DNA from: Mactromeris polynyma
Taxonomy: Eukaryota > Mollusca > Bivalvia > Venerida > Mactridae
Direction of reading: 5' to 3'
Length of the DNA: 64,000 nucleotides
NCBI GenBank assembly: GCA_032209605.1
Contig: JASFXZ010000009.1
Location: 16,541,553 to 16,605,552, forward strand
Part shown: positions 11,201 through 22,495 of the stretch, one piece after another
How positions within the stretch are numbered: the stretch's first letter is position 1
Layout of the letters: every line of letters begins with the position of its first letter
The notes under the pieces: generated by a model
Seen by the model: only the letters and a program-made list of their open reading frames with translations
What the model was told of the DNA's origin: nothing
Databases searched by the model: none
Made by a program: the position numbers and the translations under genes

Positions 11201-12360
11201 TAAAAAAATAAGTTTTGGCTTCGTGTTTGTTATTTGTAGATTTAAGTATCAGTTTGACTACGAGGGGACGGACATTAATTACAATTTAATGCAAAGTCTG
11301 GCCATAAAACATTACTAAACACAAAGTAACAACTTAAAATGTATTTGTTTAACACAATATCTAAGAAATAAGATACTCTTGTACAATTTATAAGTTTTCA
11401 CTGTTTTCTTAAACTATCATACAGTATATCCTATAATAGTTTTTCTATTTTTAGACAAATACTGTAGTGAATGTCTGTGTGTGTGTCTATATTGGGTAAT
11501 AAAATGTGTTTGTCTATCTATATATATTTAAATAACTATTCATTTTAAAAAATTATTTTATTATAAGACTATTTTACTATTTTTGAAAATATACAATATT
11601 AGTAGGACTGACTAGCAGTTTACTACAAAAGGTATCTTATAATTATACATTTATAACTATGGTATGTTAGTTAAAGTCTATGAAAATAAAATGACACTTT
11701 GCCACTTTACTGTATATAGGTGTCAGATGGTGACAGCACAAACTGATTGGATGCATATAGGATTTTTATCACATTATCTTTAAAGTATAATTTATGGAAT
11801 TTGTAGAAATATGTGTGACCTGATGTATTGAAGATTTGAGAAATAATCATAATAATATAATGTCCGTCTGTACACTAAATTATTTGTTTTAAAGAGTATT
11901 GTCAATTTAAATAATTTTTACCACATGCATTATAGACCTTTCATTACAAAATCTTTTTGGTAATTATTCTTGACAAAATATGCTTATATTATCAAAAAGG
12001 TGTCAATGGTTAGCATTTTTGTTGTAATTTGTCGCAACCAATAAGATATTTAACTATTGAGTTGATTTTTCTTTCTTTCTGGACAAAATAAAGGTTGCCT
12101 ATGTACATTAACTTGATGCCTTCAATGAAATTAATTCACACTAAATAACATTATACATAAGGGGAAGAACTTTACGGGGACGGACATTACAGATAACATT
12201 TCATTTTCTGTAAATAAATTCATTGTAACCAGGAATAAACTGCAAATATGGACTTGCATGGTATTATTATGATCAACTATATCGCATATGTTTTATTAAA
12301 CATATTTTGTCCTAATATTTAAAAATCACATGTGGGACAGACATTACACTTTTTTGGACA
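11201..12360. repeat. GGACGGACATTA-rich dispersed repeat, copy 1
   Basis: Several blocks here have counterparts in the same order at 18,254-19,700: AAAGTCTGGC near 11,295, GGTGACAGCA plus CTGATTGGATGCATAT near 11,730, CACTAAATAACAT near 12,140, and GACGGACATTACAGATAAC near 12,180. The phrase GGACGGACATTA occurs at about 11,267 and 12,179, with a variant at 12,335 and the complement TAATGTCCGTC at about 11,857. No long frame was found. It is probably a non-autonomous mobile element of unknown class. Confidence 0.6.
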
Positions 12361-12880
12361 CAACTTACTAACAGTAAAAATGTTTGTAAAATTACAACAT
12401 TTGGCTGATATTCTTGGCACCCTCCATTCATTTGACATATTTACTTTATAAGTTTATGAATATCTATTGTTTATATTGTCCTTTAAATTAAAAAAAATAG
12501 AACATAGGGTAATACAAAAATGGAGACCATTACATCGGTTCTTGTTTTGGTTTTTCAAACATAAATTTAGAAGTATTTATGCTACAATAGTATGCCCTAT
12601 ACCAAACTAACAATCATGGAATTCCTCGATGGACAATCATAAGTCTCATAATATTGTGTGGAAGAAGTGGAAAGAAACTGATGTCAACACATTCTACGTA
12701 AGCATGGACCATTTTGGTGTCTTTTAAGTTGTATAAATTTATAATCATTAGAGATTTATGCTCAACATTGAATGTGTATTTTTTTCAGAATATTGAGCTT
12801 GTACCACTATTTTTTTTTAAATGGAGAACATACTGTGCACCTGGCTAAATCTAGAAATGATTTTATTTTCATCCTTCCAT
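12361..12880. other. Gene-free stretch
   Basis: AT-rich sequence with no recognised features. Confidence 0.35.
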
Positions 12881-13070
12881 GGTGAACTGAACTTTATTTA
12901 ATAAGCATGAAGGCCTCCGGCCCTTACACACAATATATACATAATATTATAATACAACACATTTTATAAGCATGTACATGTGATGTACTGTTGTACAGGC
13001 AAAAAACTGGTTGATCGTCATACAATGCTATGTCAACTTAAGATCATTATGTAGATGGAATAATCATGAA
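12881..13070 (-). mobile_element. Probable LINE 3' end (5'-truncated)
   Basis: On the minus strand the sequence reads GTGTGTAAGGGCCGGAGGCC, then TTCATGCTTATTAAATAAAGTTCAGTTCACC. This resembles the AATAAAGTTC-type 3' termini of molluscan LINEs. No coding part is attached. The call rests on the terminus alone. Confidence 0.35.
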
Positions 13071-13605
13071 CTTGCACGAGTGTAAAACAGACATGCATGC
13101 ATTGTTCTATATATACTAGTTATGTTTGCACATCAAAGACATGCCAAGAGGCAGGACCTGTATGGAGGGACGCAATCGACCGGAGTGATTGAATGCTTAG
13201 AAACCCGTCCCTATCATGTAAGTCATTTGTTAGCAAACAATGTAAACTGTAAGCAACTTGTAAATAACACGAGTGCTATTTGCAGTAACACATATGCTTC
13301 GTTCATTAGCCATGCAATGATTTAACCATTCAATGTTACACATGTTTATACATTATGCATAGTATCTATCTTTAACAACAAACACTTGTACATGCAGACT
13401 AACGACCCCCTTACGTATGAATCACGACATCCATGCACGGAGTAAGCACTGATTTATAACAATTAACATGCCAAAACATAGAATGTTAATTTACATTGCT
13501 TATCAATCATACATTCCTTCAAACTGATCAATCATAAGATGCTGCACAACAAAACATCACAAAAACAATGGAAACAGTCAAATGCTTACCTCGCAACGGT
13601 TGTCA
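13071..13605. other. Gene-free stretch
   Basis: A 67-codon frame at 13,122-13,325 lacks splice context or similarity that I can recognise. Nothing else was seen. Confidence 0.3.
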
Positions 13606-15119
13606 GACGTTTCACCCCCAAGTCATTTCCACCCAAGACGTCTAAGTAATATTATCACATTGAAGACGTTTCATCCCCAATATAAATATTATAAATAAGA
13701 TATATAATGTAAAATTATTATGATAAATATAATTAAATATGTTTGATTTAAAGTTTGGTTAAAATTATTATGATAAATACAGTATAATTAAATAAGTTTG
13801 CTTTATAAAATAAGTGTTATTGTAAATTTAGTTTTTGTTATCATTTATTACAGTTAATGTTATTAATTTATTGTTAAATTCAAATCAGTTTTGTTGTTCA
13901 CACTTACACATTTTTACTTTATAAATTGATGAAACTTATTAAGTTTATTAAATTATTTCTAATTATTTTTAATTACTTTTAAAGTTATGTTTGATGTTCA
14001 GTCATTAAAAACATTTGTATTTCATCTTCTTTTGACTTTAACTTCAAAAGTAAAAGTTTGCATTGTAATTGGTATTAAGACAGTATACATTATCTTGTCA
14101 AACTGATTAATTTATTTGATGTTCTTTAACCTATGCAAATGAGTATATATACATGTACTTGTAGCCTCCATTTCTCTTTGAGATCCAATCTGTATCATAT
14201 TTATTATTTGACTTTAGTGTTTGACTTGACATATATATCATTTCAAGTATTACATTAGCTTCTGATGAAGTAAGTATTGAGTTAGCATTGAGTATATATA
14301 CATGTAGCCTCCATTTGTCTTTGTGATACAATCTGTATCATATTTATTATGTGTATTGCTGGGTGTATGTGTGTATATAATATTAGTTATACAGGTTGTT
14401 GACGGGGTATATGGGGAAATATAACCTGTCTGTGTGCCATATAACGCCTCGGGTTATATGAATCCTGTCAACAACCAGTATAACGAATTTATAATACTGC
14501 AAAACCGTGTTTTCATAAGAATTTAGCTAAACAAGCGATGTTTCAATGCCTAGCTCAAGATCTAAGAATTAGATCTGTGCATTTTTGCTGTTTTTTGGTT
14601 CATAAAATTGTTTAGAGTGTTTTAGTAATGTATAATATCAGTAATCAAAACGTTTCCTTTTATAATATATCGGGAAATACTTGCTGTAGATCAAATATTT
14701 TTATTTCACTCACACGTTATATTGCCTAAAAATTAATTGCATTACCCCATAAGGTACATCGATAGTCAATACACATGGTTAAGCGCTTGCTTGCACTCTT
14801 GCGTTCTAATTTTTTATTTTCAAGCGTCTGATCTCATGGACTTTATCGTACTGAATTTTGCTCAAACCTTAAAAAATCTATCGTTTTGAATATTAATACT
14901 AGCACACGTGTAATCTGTTCAATATTTATTGAATCATGTGTGAATATCAATTGTCAATTTCTAGTAACTTGCAGACATCAAGAGATAAAAGTTTTCGAGT
15001 CGAGCCGTCAGCGAAAATGGACACGAGGCGCATGAAGGGGAAATGAGTTCAGACGCCATATACCCTGTCAGCGCCGTGTATATAGAATCCTATACGCGAT
15101 CCTTTAACCAATGAAATTA

Positions 15120-15310
15120 CTGGATTTTTCTTTGCACTATTATAAATATATATATATATGAGTGTGTGCGTGTGTATTTATGTGTATGGGTGGGTGTATG
15201 GTGGATGTATGTATAAATTTGAGTACATGCATGTGTGTGTATCATATGTATATATGTTTATGAGTGTGTGTATGTATATATGTATATATATATATTGTAG
15301 TGTTTCATCT
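15120..15310. repeat. TG/TA-rich microsatellite stretch
   Basis: Imperfect runs of TGTGTATG and TATATA inside the GACGTTTCACC element. Confidence 0.6.
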
Positions 15311-15428
15311 ATGTGTATCAATAAAATATAATGTGTTATATGTTGTTAACTGTTTTTACTTGCATTTTTTCTTAAAGTTAAAGTAATATGCGTCAAATGA
15401 CTGTCGCAGCATTCTTACAAGTTCAAAT

Positions 15429-15539
15429 GGTGTTGATTAAATCACACATTCTAACGAAGTCAAAAGGTGATGATTAAATCACACCTTCTAACAAAGTCAA
15501 AAGGTGTTGATTAAATCACATATTCTGACAAAGTCGAAA
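15429..15539. repeat. 37-bp tandem repeat, 3 copies
   Basis: Three adjacent 37-bp units begin GGTGTTGATTAAATCACA and end AAAGTCAAAA, with few substitutions. They lie inside the right half of the GACGTTTCACC element. Confidence 0.8.
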
Positions 15540-15970
15540 GTAAATGATTAATAAATCATTGATCAGCTTAAGGGTTTTTAAACTATAAATTAACAATTTT
15601 GTCTTAAAATAAAGACCAAATTAATATGTAAGCACACACACATAATTATATTAAAAAGTGGGGGTGAAACGTCTAGGGTCTATTAAATTGGGGGTGAAAC
15701 GACTTGGTGGTGAAACGTCGCAACAAGCTCTTCGAATTTGCCAGTCAACGATTGATTTCTCTTCGATAAAAATACTTTTAAAAAATGAATTGTCCAAAGT
15801 CTAAATTTATCAATAGTCATATCATTTAAATCTTCCATATTTAACACACGAAATCAATAAAACTAAGGTAAATATCAACGACCCAGTTAACGGGAATGTA
15901 AACAGTCAATGACATCCGCGTTGTTTACTCGAACATCCGGGTACTTGCCAAAAACGAAAACTGTTTATCG

Positions 15971-16109
15971 CATTCGGAAATCCTCGGCCAACTACGTCAA
16001 GTGTTATCCGAGTAACGAAGTGGTACGGAAATGCCCGAGAGCTGTCGAGAATGTGTTTATCGCATTCGACAGCTCTCTCTTGACGTAGTTGGCCGAGGTT
16101 TTCCGAATG
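15971..16109. repeat. Foldback element with 31-bp arms and a nested inner stem
   Basis: Outer arms 15,971-16,001 (CATTCGGAAATCCTCGGCCA...) and 16,079-16,109 are complementary over 31 bp with one mismatch. Between them, 16,037-16,053 (GAGAGCTGTCGAGAATG) pairs with 16,063-16,077 except for a 2-nt bulge. This is a two-step hairpin typical of foldback or MITE-like elements. It is non-coding. Confidence 0.75.
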
Positions 16110-16154
16110 GTGTTTATCGGTGTAATACGCATTTCACCGGTTCCGAATGTTATT

Positions 16155-16268
16155 ATTCTAGATTTTAGAAAAATCTAGAATATTCTAGATTTTTCTAGGG
16201 AGCGGATGCGTAATTTATTGTAAACAACACGCACCCTTACGCCTCCGCTCCCTAGAAAAATCTAGAAT
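16155..16268. repeat. Foldback element TTCTAGATTTTTCTAGGGAG
   Basis: Arms 16,182-16,212 and 16,238-16,268 are complementary over 31 bp with one mismatch, separated by a 25-nt spacer. A further partly self-complementary TCTAGA-rich segment precedes the left arm (16,155-16,180). Confidence 0.75.
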
Positions 16269-16284
16269 ACCAGCTCTATGTCTA

Positions 16285-16348
16285 GAGACGAATAGTTCAG
16301 AACAGGGAAATCACACTATAAGAAACGCACAGAGAGGAGAAGGATCGC
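16285..16348. repeat. Paralogous unit, first copy, block 1
   Basis: GAGACGAATAGTTCAGAACA through AGAAACGCACAGAGAGGAGA matches 54,593-54,686, which has about 28 extra bases in the middle. This is the left edge of the duplicated unit. The next block resumes at 18,160. Confidence 0.75.
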
Positions 16349-16370
16349 GGGTATGACTAAAATACGCAAT

Positions 16371-17662
16371 GGAGATTCGTGTGGGCAATGGGGGCAATGG
16401 AGATTAAAATTCAATATACAGCGATTTTTACTTTAAATATGTCGTATATTCGACAAAGTGTGGTATATAAATGTGTAGATATTGTTTATAAATATGTTAT
16501 GATAGATCTACTGTAAACAAATACAACGATTTTCACTTGGGCAATGGAGATTTTCTCGTACGCAATGGAGATTTTTTCACCGGCGCAATGGAGATTTCTC
16601 CCTATTATATCTACCATGTAATAGTCCTTCGGTCTCGTGGCTTTTCACAAGCAACTCGAAGTGATACAGACCCACAGAACACCACACTAACGTAATATTC
16701 CCTATATATAATCCAGGTACTCGTGGCGAATGAACGGCATACTTTTTAGGGCCTAAAAAATTGCAATGCTTTAACTACTTGTGACAATCAACAGGTAAAT
16801 CAGTATAATTGTTGAAGATGAGAGGGTCAATAAGTTTTGATTGCACTTAATTCCTTCAAACAGAAAACATGTAATTCAGTATAATTATGGTAGCTGAGAT
16901 GGTCAATAATTGTTGATTGGACATAATCCCCTTTAAACAGAAAACCTTTGATTCACCGATAAGAAAACCGCCAATTTCTTAATTGCTTAAAACATAACTT
17001 ACGTGTGCCTAATAAATTGCAATTAAAACTTAAACTTCGAATGATAATTATTGCTTTGTTCGAGTAAAACAAAAAATACGGTATATGTGATATTAATAAT
17101 ATCAACATTAAATTGTGTATTATGGGGAATTTCTTCCATACACACATTACACGTACAATAAATATCCAAATAGGTAATATTCGACTCGAAATGAAATTAC
17201 TATTAATGTTTTACGTTTAATTTTCATACCGTCTTGTAATAGTATCAATTCGACCAGCGAAATATCTCCATTTCGCTCATAGTAGCCTACAGCGCACGTG
17301 AAACTCTAACGTATACATAAACTCTTACTTTATTATATTGCTTATTGAACAAGTATGAAATGTTATGTTATATTTCGTTTAAGATAATACGAGTTATAGT
17401 GTGTAATTTTGCAAATAATAACGTTACGGATGTTCTGTAAAATTTCATTATTGTATATGGACTCGATCATACAGGAAACTTATTAACTTCATGCGTATGT
17501 AATTTCCAAAATCATGAAATATACTACGTATATAACTCTTCTATGATAAATAACTTTTTTGAGATCAGTCTTCATTGCGCATCTGAAGAATCTCCAATGC
17601 GAAGTGAAAATCTCCATTGCGTACGAGAAAATCTCCATTGCCCCAGTGAAAATCTCCATTGC
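16371..17662. mobile_element. Element with inverted GCAATGGAGATT arrays at both ends
   Basis: The left side has GCAATGGAGATT at about 16,366, 16,396, 16,540, 16,561 and 16,584. The right side (17,570-17,662) has the complement AATCTCCATTGC about four times, including the mirrored phrase GTACGAGAAAATCTCCATTG. It lies within 16,349-18,159, an interval absent from the second paralogous unit, so it probably arrived as an insertion. The interior has no convincing coding frame. Confidence 0.6.
16796..16947. repeat. ~75-bp direct duplication
   Basis: AATCAGTATAATT ... GTCAATAA ... CAAACAGAAAAC occurs at about 16,797 and again, diverged, at about 16,872. Confidence 0.6.
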
Positions 17663-18159
17663 TTATGTATCGACATTTAAGTACTTTACATTTTAGACAT
17701 TGGTTTCTAATGTTACTCAGTAGAGCAATAAACTGAGAATCAACACGCTACGCGACAGGTTTTTTTCTTGTTAACAAAGGTAGACAACTTAAAGCTCATA
17801 TGACTATTCTCCAAATAGTCTCCCTGTGTTTATATGTCAGGCGTTAATCATGTGATACCATGATAAAAATATTATCAACCATGTGATCTGCCGGTACGAA
17901 CAGTCTGCTTTTGGATATATATACCAACCACTTGTTTATAGTAGGTCATCACTGCTTTGAGTTGATCAACTGAAGGTAATGTCTAATTTGTATTCTTATT
18001 TGTATTATTTCTTAAATTAGCATTTTCAAAAGTTTCGCTTCACTGTGTGACACTGAGTCACGGACCTAGGTCAGTGACTGAGTTAGAACTCTAGACTAAC
18101 GCACAGTGGCCAGTGTCTCGCCATTTCGAAAAAATGGCCTTTATATACAGTAACACTAA
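17663..18159. other. Gene-free stretch
   Basis: This is the right part of the insertion relative to the second paralogous unit. A small dyad, GGACCTAGGTC, sits near 18,062. No exon was recognised. Confidence 0.35.
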
Positions 18160-18253
18160 GATTGGGAAAGAAAACAGAAATATTTTACTCGATTTCTGAC
18201 GGTAATTATTAAATTATTCAGTTTACAAAATGTAGTTTTATTCATAACGCGAC
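18160..18253. repeat. Paralogous unit, first copy, block 2
   Basis: The 94 bp from GATTGGGAAAGAAAACAG to CATAACGCGAC match 54,700-54,793 with very few differences and equal length. Confidence 0.85.
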
Positions 18254-20031
18254 ACACATTACAAGTTAATGAAAAGTCTGGCTCTAAACATGAAGAAACA
18301 CAAATTTACAACTTAAAGTGTATTTATTTCACATAATTATCCAAGAAATAACATAATCTTATACAATTTATACTATTTAGCTAAAATGTTGCTATATTGT
18401 TTTATTCCAACCAATCATTTGGAAGTGGTCCACATTTTTCTCTCGGAAATATCGCTTTATCGTATTCTAGTTTTAATCAGTTGCAATTTATAAATGTGAA
18501 AATATATCAAATTAACTATATTACATCTGCATTTTGAGGGAACATAATATTATTTTTCTAAACTAAAATAATTGACTTATGTCAGCATTCAAGCAAGTAT
18601 TTGGACTTTTTTTGCTTAGAACGGACATTACTTTATAAATTTGTAATAAGCCTGAGTTTGTATAACTAAACATGACCAGAATCAATTATAAAATCAATAA
18701 TTATTGCGATTAAAAAATGAAACTGAAACATATATACATGGAGAAAAATATCTCAGTTTTTGTAATAATTGATATTGATGAACAATCTAAATACAGGTGA
18801 TACACCGGTAATGATTACTCACTGTCGAGTATTTCTTTCGAAAGTAACTTATATGTCAGAAAAGTTCTTATTTCTTCATTACATGTATTTCAATTGCATT
18901 GGGGGTTTACAATTTATGTTAGTATAGAAATTAGTAATATATATCTGGTTTAAAATCCTAAATATCACACCTACGAGTATGTTGGTTTTGTTAAATAAAT
19001 AAACCTATTTTATAACATTCAACACAAGTCTGATCATTTAATTTTTATAAATGGTCATTTAGTTAAAGGCTATAAAATAATTTACATTTCTCAACGTTGC
19101 TGTATATATTGTGTCGGATGGTGACAGCAAAAACTGATTGGATGCATATTGGACTCCCACTGGGTCAGATTGTGAAATGCTGATTACGGGGCTGGATAAG
19201 ATTAACATCTAGATAGTGCACACACGCGACATTATTGTTTATTGCATAACATTATATAATTTGTCCAACCTATGTACAGGCCTTGTGTCTGCCTCTGTTT
19301 CTATTTTATCATAGTATCTTTATGATTTCTGGAATTTGTAGAAATATATGTTGCAGGATTTGAAGATTTGAGAAATAATCCTGATATTCTAATGTCCATC
19401 CCTTTTTGTAATGTCCATCTCCACACAAAATAAAGGTGGTTTATGTACACAAACATATAGCTATACCTAAACTTGATGACTAAAATGACTTTCATTCACA
19501 CTAAATAACATCATACATAAGGGGACGGACATTACAGATAACGTTTCATGTTTTTGGGTGTAAATACTTCCCCTGTAAACCCGCAATAAACTGCAAACAT
19601 GGACTTACATGTAATTATAATGATCTCATGTAAATGTATTGCATAATAATTGGTTCGAAATGTATTTTATATAAAGGACATTCTAATATAAAATGAAATT
19701 CGTCTTCTAAAACATTACATAGTTGACATTTTCTTTCTGATCGTGGTATAGCATTTAAGGTTTATTCCATCTTCCCGTTTCAATTTCCAGTCTATGGCTT
19801 GAAACTCTTAATCTAGTCAAAGCAAATCTATATTAAGTAATATTTAGTTTGTCAAGATATGGTTTAAAGTCGAAATATCATATAATGAGGAAAAATCCGA
19901 TGGAATACTATCTACATCGGCCCGTTATTGTTCTTTGGTCGACGCCATATTGGACATGGCTTGTCTAACGTGGTTACAGCGAGAACATGTTACTAAGGGG
20001 GGCGTGGCTACGAAGCGTCTGCAGAAAGGTC
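18254..20031. mobile_element. GGACGGACATTA-rich repeat, copy 2, as an insertion
   Basis: This 1.78-kb interval separates two blocks that are directly joined at 54,793/54,794 in the second unit, so it behaves as an insertion. Its sequence follows 11,270-12,300 in order (AAAGTCTGGC, GGTGACAGCA, CTGATTGGATGCATAT, CACTAAATAACATCATACAT, GGGGACGGACATTACAG). Complementary copies, AATGTCCATC, lie near 19,394 and 19,414. No coding frame was found. Confidence 0.65.
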
Positions 20032-20064
20032 AATTGTTTTTGTAACAAATATTTGTGATGCTGA
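20032..20064. repeat. Paralogous unit, first copy, block 3
   Basis: The 33 bp AATTGTTTTTGTAACAAATA...GATGCTGA are identical to 54,794-54,826. Confidence 0.8.
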
Positions 20065-20068
20065 TTGT

Positions 20069-20088
20069 CGCCGCACTGAAGTGCGGCG
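20069..20088. repeat. Perfect hairpin CGCCGCACTGAAGTGCGGCG
   Basis: A 9-bp perfect stem with a 2-nt loop at the left end of the 2.43-kb insertion. It may belong to the element terminus. Confidence 0.65.
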
Positions 20089-20107
20089 TACTGTATGGAA
20101 TGGGATA

Positions 20108-20166
20108 TTTTTTTGTACATGGAGGGGCACGTGACTTTTTTTGTACGTGGAGGGACACGTGACTTA
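20108..20166. repeat. Short tandem duplication
   Basis: TTTTTTTGTACATGGAGGGG followed by CACGTGAC is repeated as TTTTTTTGTACGTGGAGGGA followed by CACGTGAC. Confidence 0.7.
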
Positions 20167-20290
20167 TTTTTTTCCAAGATTATTCGATTCAAGATAATTT
20201 TACCCACTGACAATAAAGTTTTACAGAAAAAGTATTTGTAATATCTTTTTATTGTTTCATTTTATTTCATTTAAAAATCTTTTAATTTAT

Positions 20291-20410
20291 TCCTCATGTG
20301 GTGCACGATTTCAAATGGTCAAGGTCTATTTTGACTGATAAAATATATGAAACCAGTCTACGGAAAGTTTATTTTTAGATTCCCTCATGTGGTGCACGAT
20401 TTCAGAAAAT
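20291..20410. repeat. 92-bp-spaced direct repeat
   Basis: CCTCATGTGGTGCACGATTT recurs exactly at about 20,293 and 20,385, suggesting a tandem duplication of about 92 bp that has since diverged. Confidence 0.5.
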
Positions 20411-21556
20411 GCTCAGTTAGCACCGTTCATTTTCGGAAATTGCTCAAGAAAAATCAAATAATCGAAAAGCGGTCCCGTCGAAAAGTATGACTTTCTAATT
20501 TGGGCGAAATATTTACCGTTTGCGAATGTTTTATTCCACTCAATTTCTATGATAAACGCGGTTAAAAGCAATGTATGTGATAACCCAATCTCATTAAAAT
20601 CAGCTCCAGTCGTACGCTCCTATACTATACGCTAACAGCCTAACAGCGGAAAGTAATGGAGCTAAAGTTGGGGGCTGATTTAAATGAGATTGGTGATAAC
20701 CATGCAATCACTTTCGTTTTCGGGTCTATTATACGATAAAATCCGTACCGTACGGTCTGTAATGCCGCCCGCTCCGTATTTTACGAGGAATGAAAATTAT
20801 TATAGTAAATTCAGAATACTATTATTTATGCAAGTATATACTGATGGTTTATGTCTCATAGTCTGTGCTATGACTATTCACATTCAATTTACCTCACTGT
20901 ATGTTTAGTTTATGTTTCATTTGTGACCTAGTTTTTATGTACAGCCAACTGTTTGAAACATGTATTGCTTTTTGCACTTGATTGACTTGTGTTTGGGAGT
21001 ATACATTGTCTTCATCTTTCAATTTGAATAATTAATAATTGATAGTGAGATGTTTGTTTAAACTTGAATAACAAGAATAAAATAGATAAGAAATAAGTGC
21101 TACATTGAATCATCCCACAAGCTCAATTAGGAATGATTTGTAGACTATTAAAAGCAATTTCAAAGAAACACTAAAAAGGATTACATTGAAATAACAAAGT
21201 CCTATGCTATAGAATATTGGGGATTGAGGGGACAAACTGCACTAAATATTTGTTGATCGCGTGCTGTGATGTAGCCCCCAAATGACTGAAACCGACTGGT
21301 TCCAAAATTGGCTCAAGAAAAAAAGCCAGCGCAAGCCAAGATTTCCAAATTCATCTAGTGAGCAAAAGACGAGACTTCCAGTTGATCGGAAGTTGATTAG
21401 TTCGTTGAAGAAGGTAGGCCATGGCTAGTATTTAATGATGATGAGATAGTCATGACCTTTACTTGAACAATAAAACTGAGAAATCTTGCTTAATTATAAT
21501 GGTTATACATAAAACAACATTTAAAATAAGGTTTTTAAGTTGTTAATCCTGTTCAA

Positions 21557-21675
21557 AACATTGCGACAGGTAAGAAATTGTTGTGACAGGTAAAACATTG
21601 TTGCAACAGGTAAAACATTGTTGCAACAGGTAAAACATTGTTGCAACAGGTAAAACATTGTTGCGACGGGTAAAA
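21557..21675. repeat. 20-bp minisatellite TTGTTGCAACAGGTAAAACA
   Basis: About six tandem copies, the central three identical and the outer ones with CGAC or TGAC variants. The open frame across it on the minus strand is repeat-derived. Confidence 0.85.
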
Positions 21676-22495
21676 AATGTGTCGTTATGTCCTGTGAGAG
21701 AAGGAGAAAAAGTATTCGCGTTGACTGTTTTACCTGTATTTCACATGTGCTATTGAAATTTTCTTGAAGTGGGCAGTTCATAATTATAATATTATATGAT
21801 ATAGTCATCGCTGATAATTTCTCCTTGCATGTACTAACGGAGAAGAAACTGCAGTAAGAAGGAATTTGTTACGGTGATACGCTGTTTATTCATAGTTTAG
21901 GGTGGTGCCAGCAACTACAGTTTTCAGCTTCATACTGATACCATAATATACTCTTTTTTTCGCTCGCTCGCTTTAATAAATGAGTTTGAAAACATCCGAA
22001 GAACAAACAAATAATTTGTTGTGGCCTAATAATAATTAAAATTGCATTCTTTGAATCTTTTACATAACAAATTATAACAAATAGAAGTGATGCGTTAACT
22101 GTATGAAATAAATATTTAGATAAAAGTAGTGCTTATTCTAAGCTTATTGTTTACGTACGTATGGATCAGAAAAGAAAATGTGTTCCGGTGATAAATTTTG
22201 AGTGTCATGATAGTCTGAGATAATTATTTAGAAACTTAATGAGAATTTATGTAAAAGATTCAAAGAATGTAATTTTAAATATTATTATTTTTGTGAACAA
22301 AGACCTTGCTATATACAGAGAAGTTGGAACTGGGTCTGTAAACAGATTAATATTTTTTGTTTACGTGTTTGATACTACTAAAATGGAGTGTAATACTTTA
22401 GTTACATGTTTTTTGTACAAAAGAATGTAAATAACAAAATATCATTCAATTATTTAGCGGCGACCTTTGATGCTTTGCATCAATGATTTTCTTGT

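Larger units (their letters stand above)
13606..15719. mobile_element. 2.1-kb element with GACGTTTCACC terminal inverted repeats
   Basis: The left end (13,606-13,680) carries GACGTTTCACCCCCAAGTC and CCCAAGACGT. The right end (15,658-15,719) carries GTGGGGGTGAAACGTC, GGGGGTGAAACGAC and GGTGGTGAAACGTC in inverse orientation. Each end therefore has two or three nested copies. The interior is AT-rich and non-coding, with similar blocks near 14,165 and 14,313 (TAGCCTCCATTT) and simple TG/TA repeats. A related solo end is at 5669-5712. Confidence 0.65.
20065..22495. mobile_element. 2.43-kb insertion in the first paralogous unit
   Basis: The second unit joins GATGCTGA to ATGTTGTATAAAC through a single A (54,826-54,828), but here they are separated by 2.43 kb. 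Near the left edge is GTCGCCGCAC, and near the right edge the roughly inverse GCGGCGACCTTT, followed by the small dyad GATGCTTTGCATC. No transposase frame was seen. Class unknown. Confidence 0.55.

Noticed and set aside
6538..11211. Open frames of 431-929 codons on both strands
   Set aside because: They follow from a 75-bp stop-free satellite unit, switch frame at block junctions, and occur on both strands with the same layout. They were not annotated as genes.
13122..13325. 67-codon plus-strand frame
   Set aside because: Isolated, with no homology or splice signals that I can see.
21521..21808. 95-codon minus-strand frame with a repeated LPVATMFYLLQQ peptide
   Set aside because: It arises from the 20-bp minisatellite. 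The start and end have no gene context.
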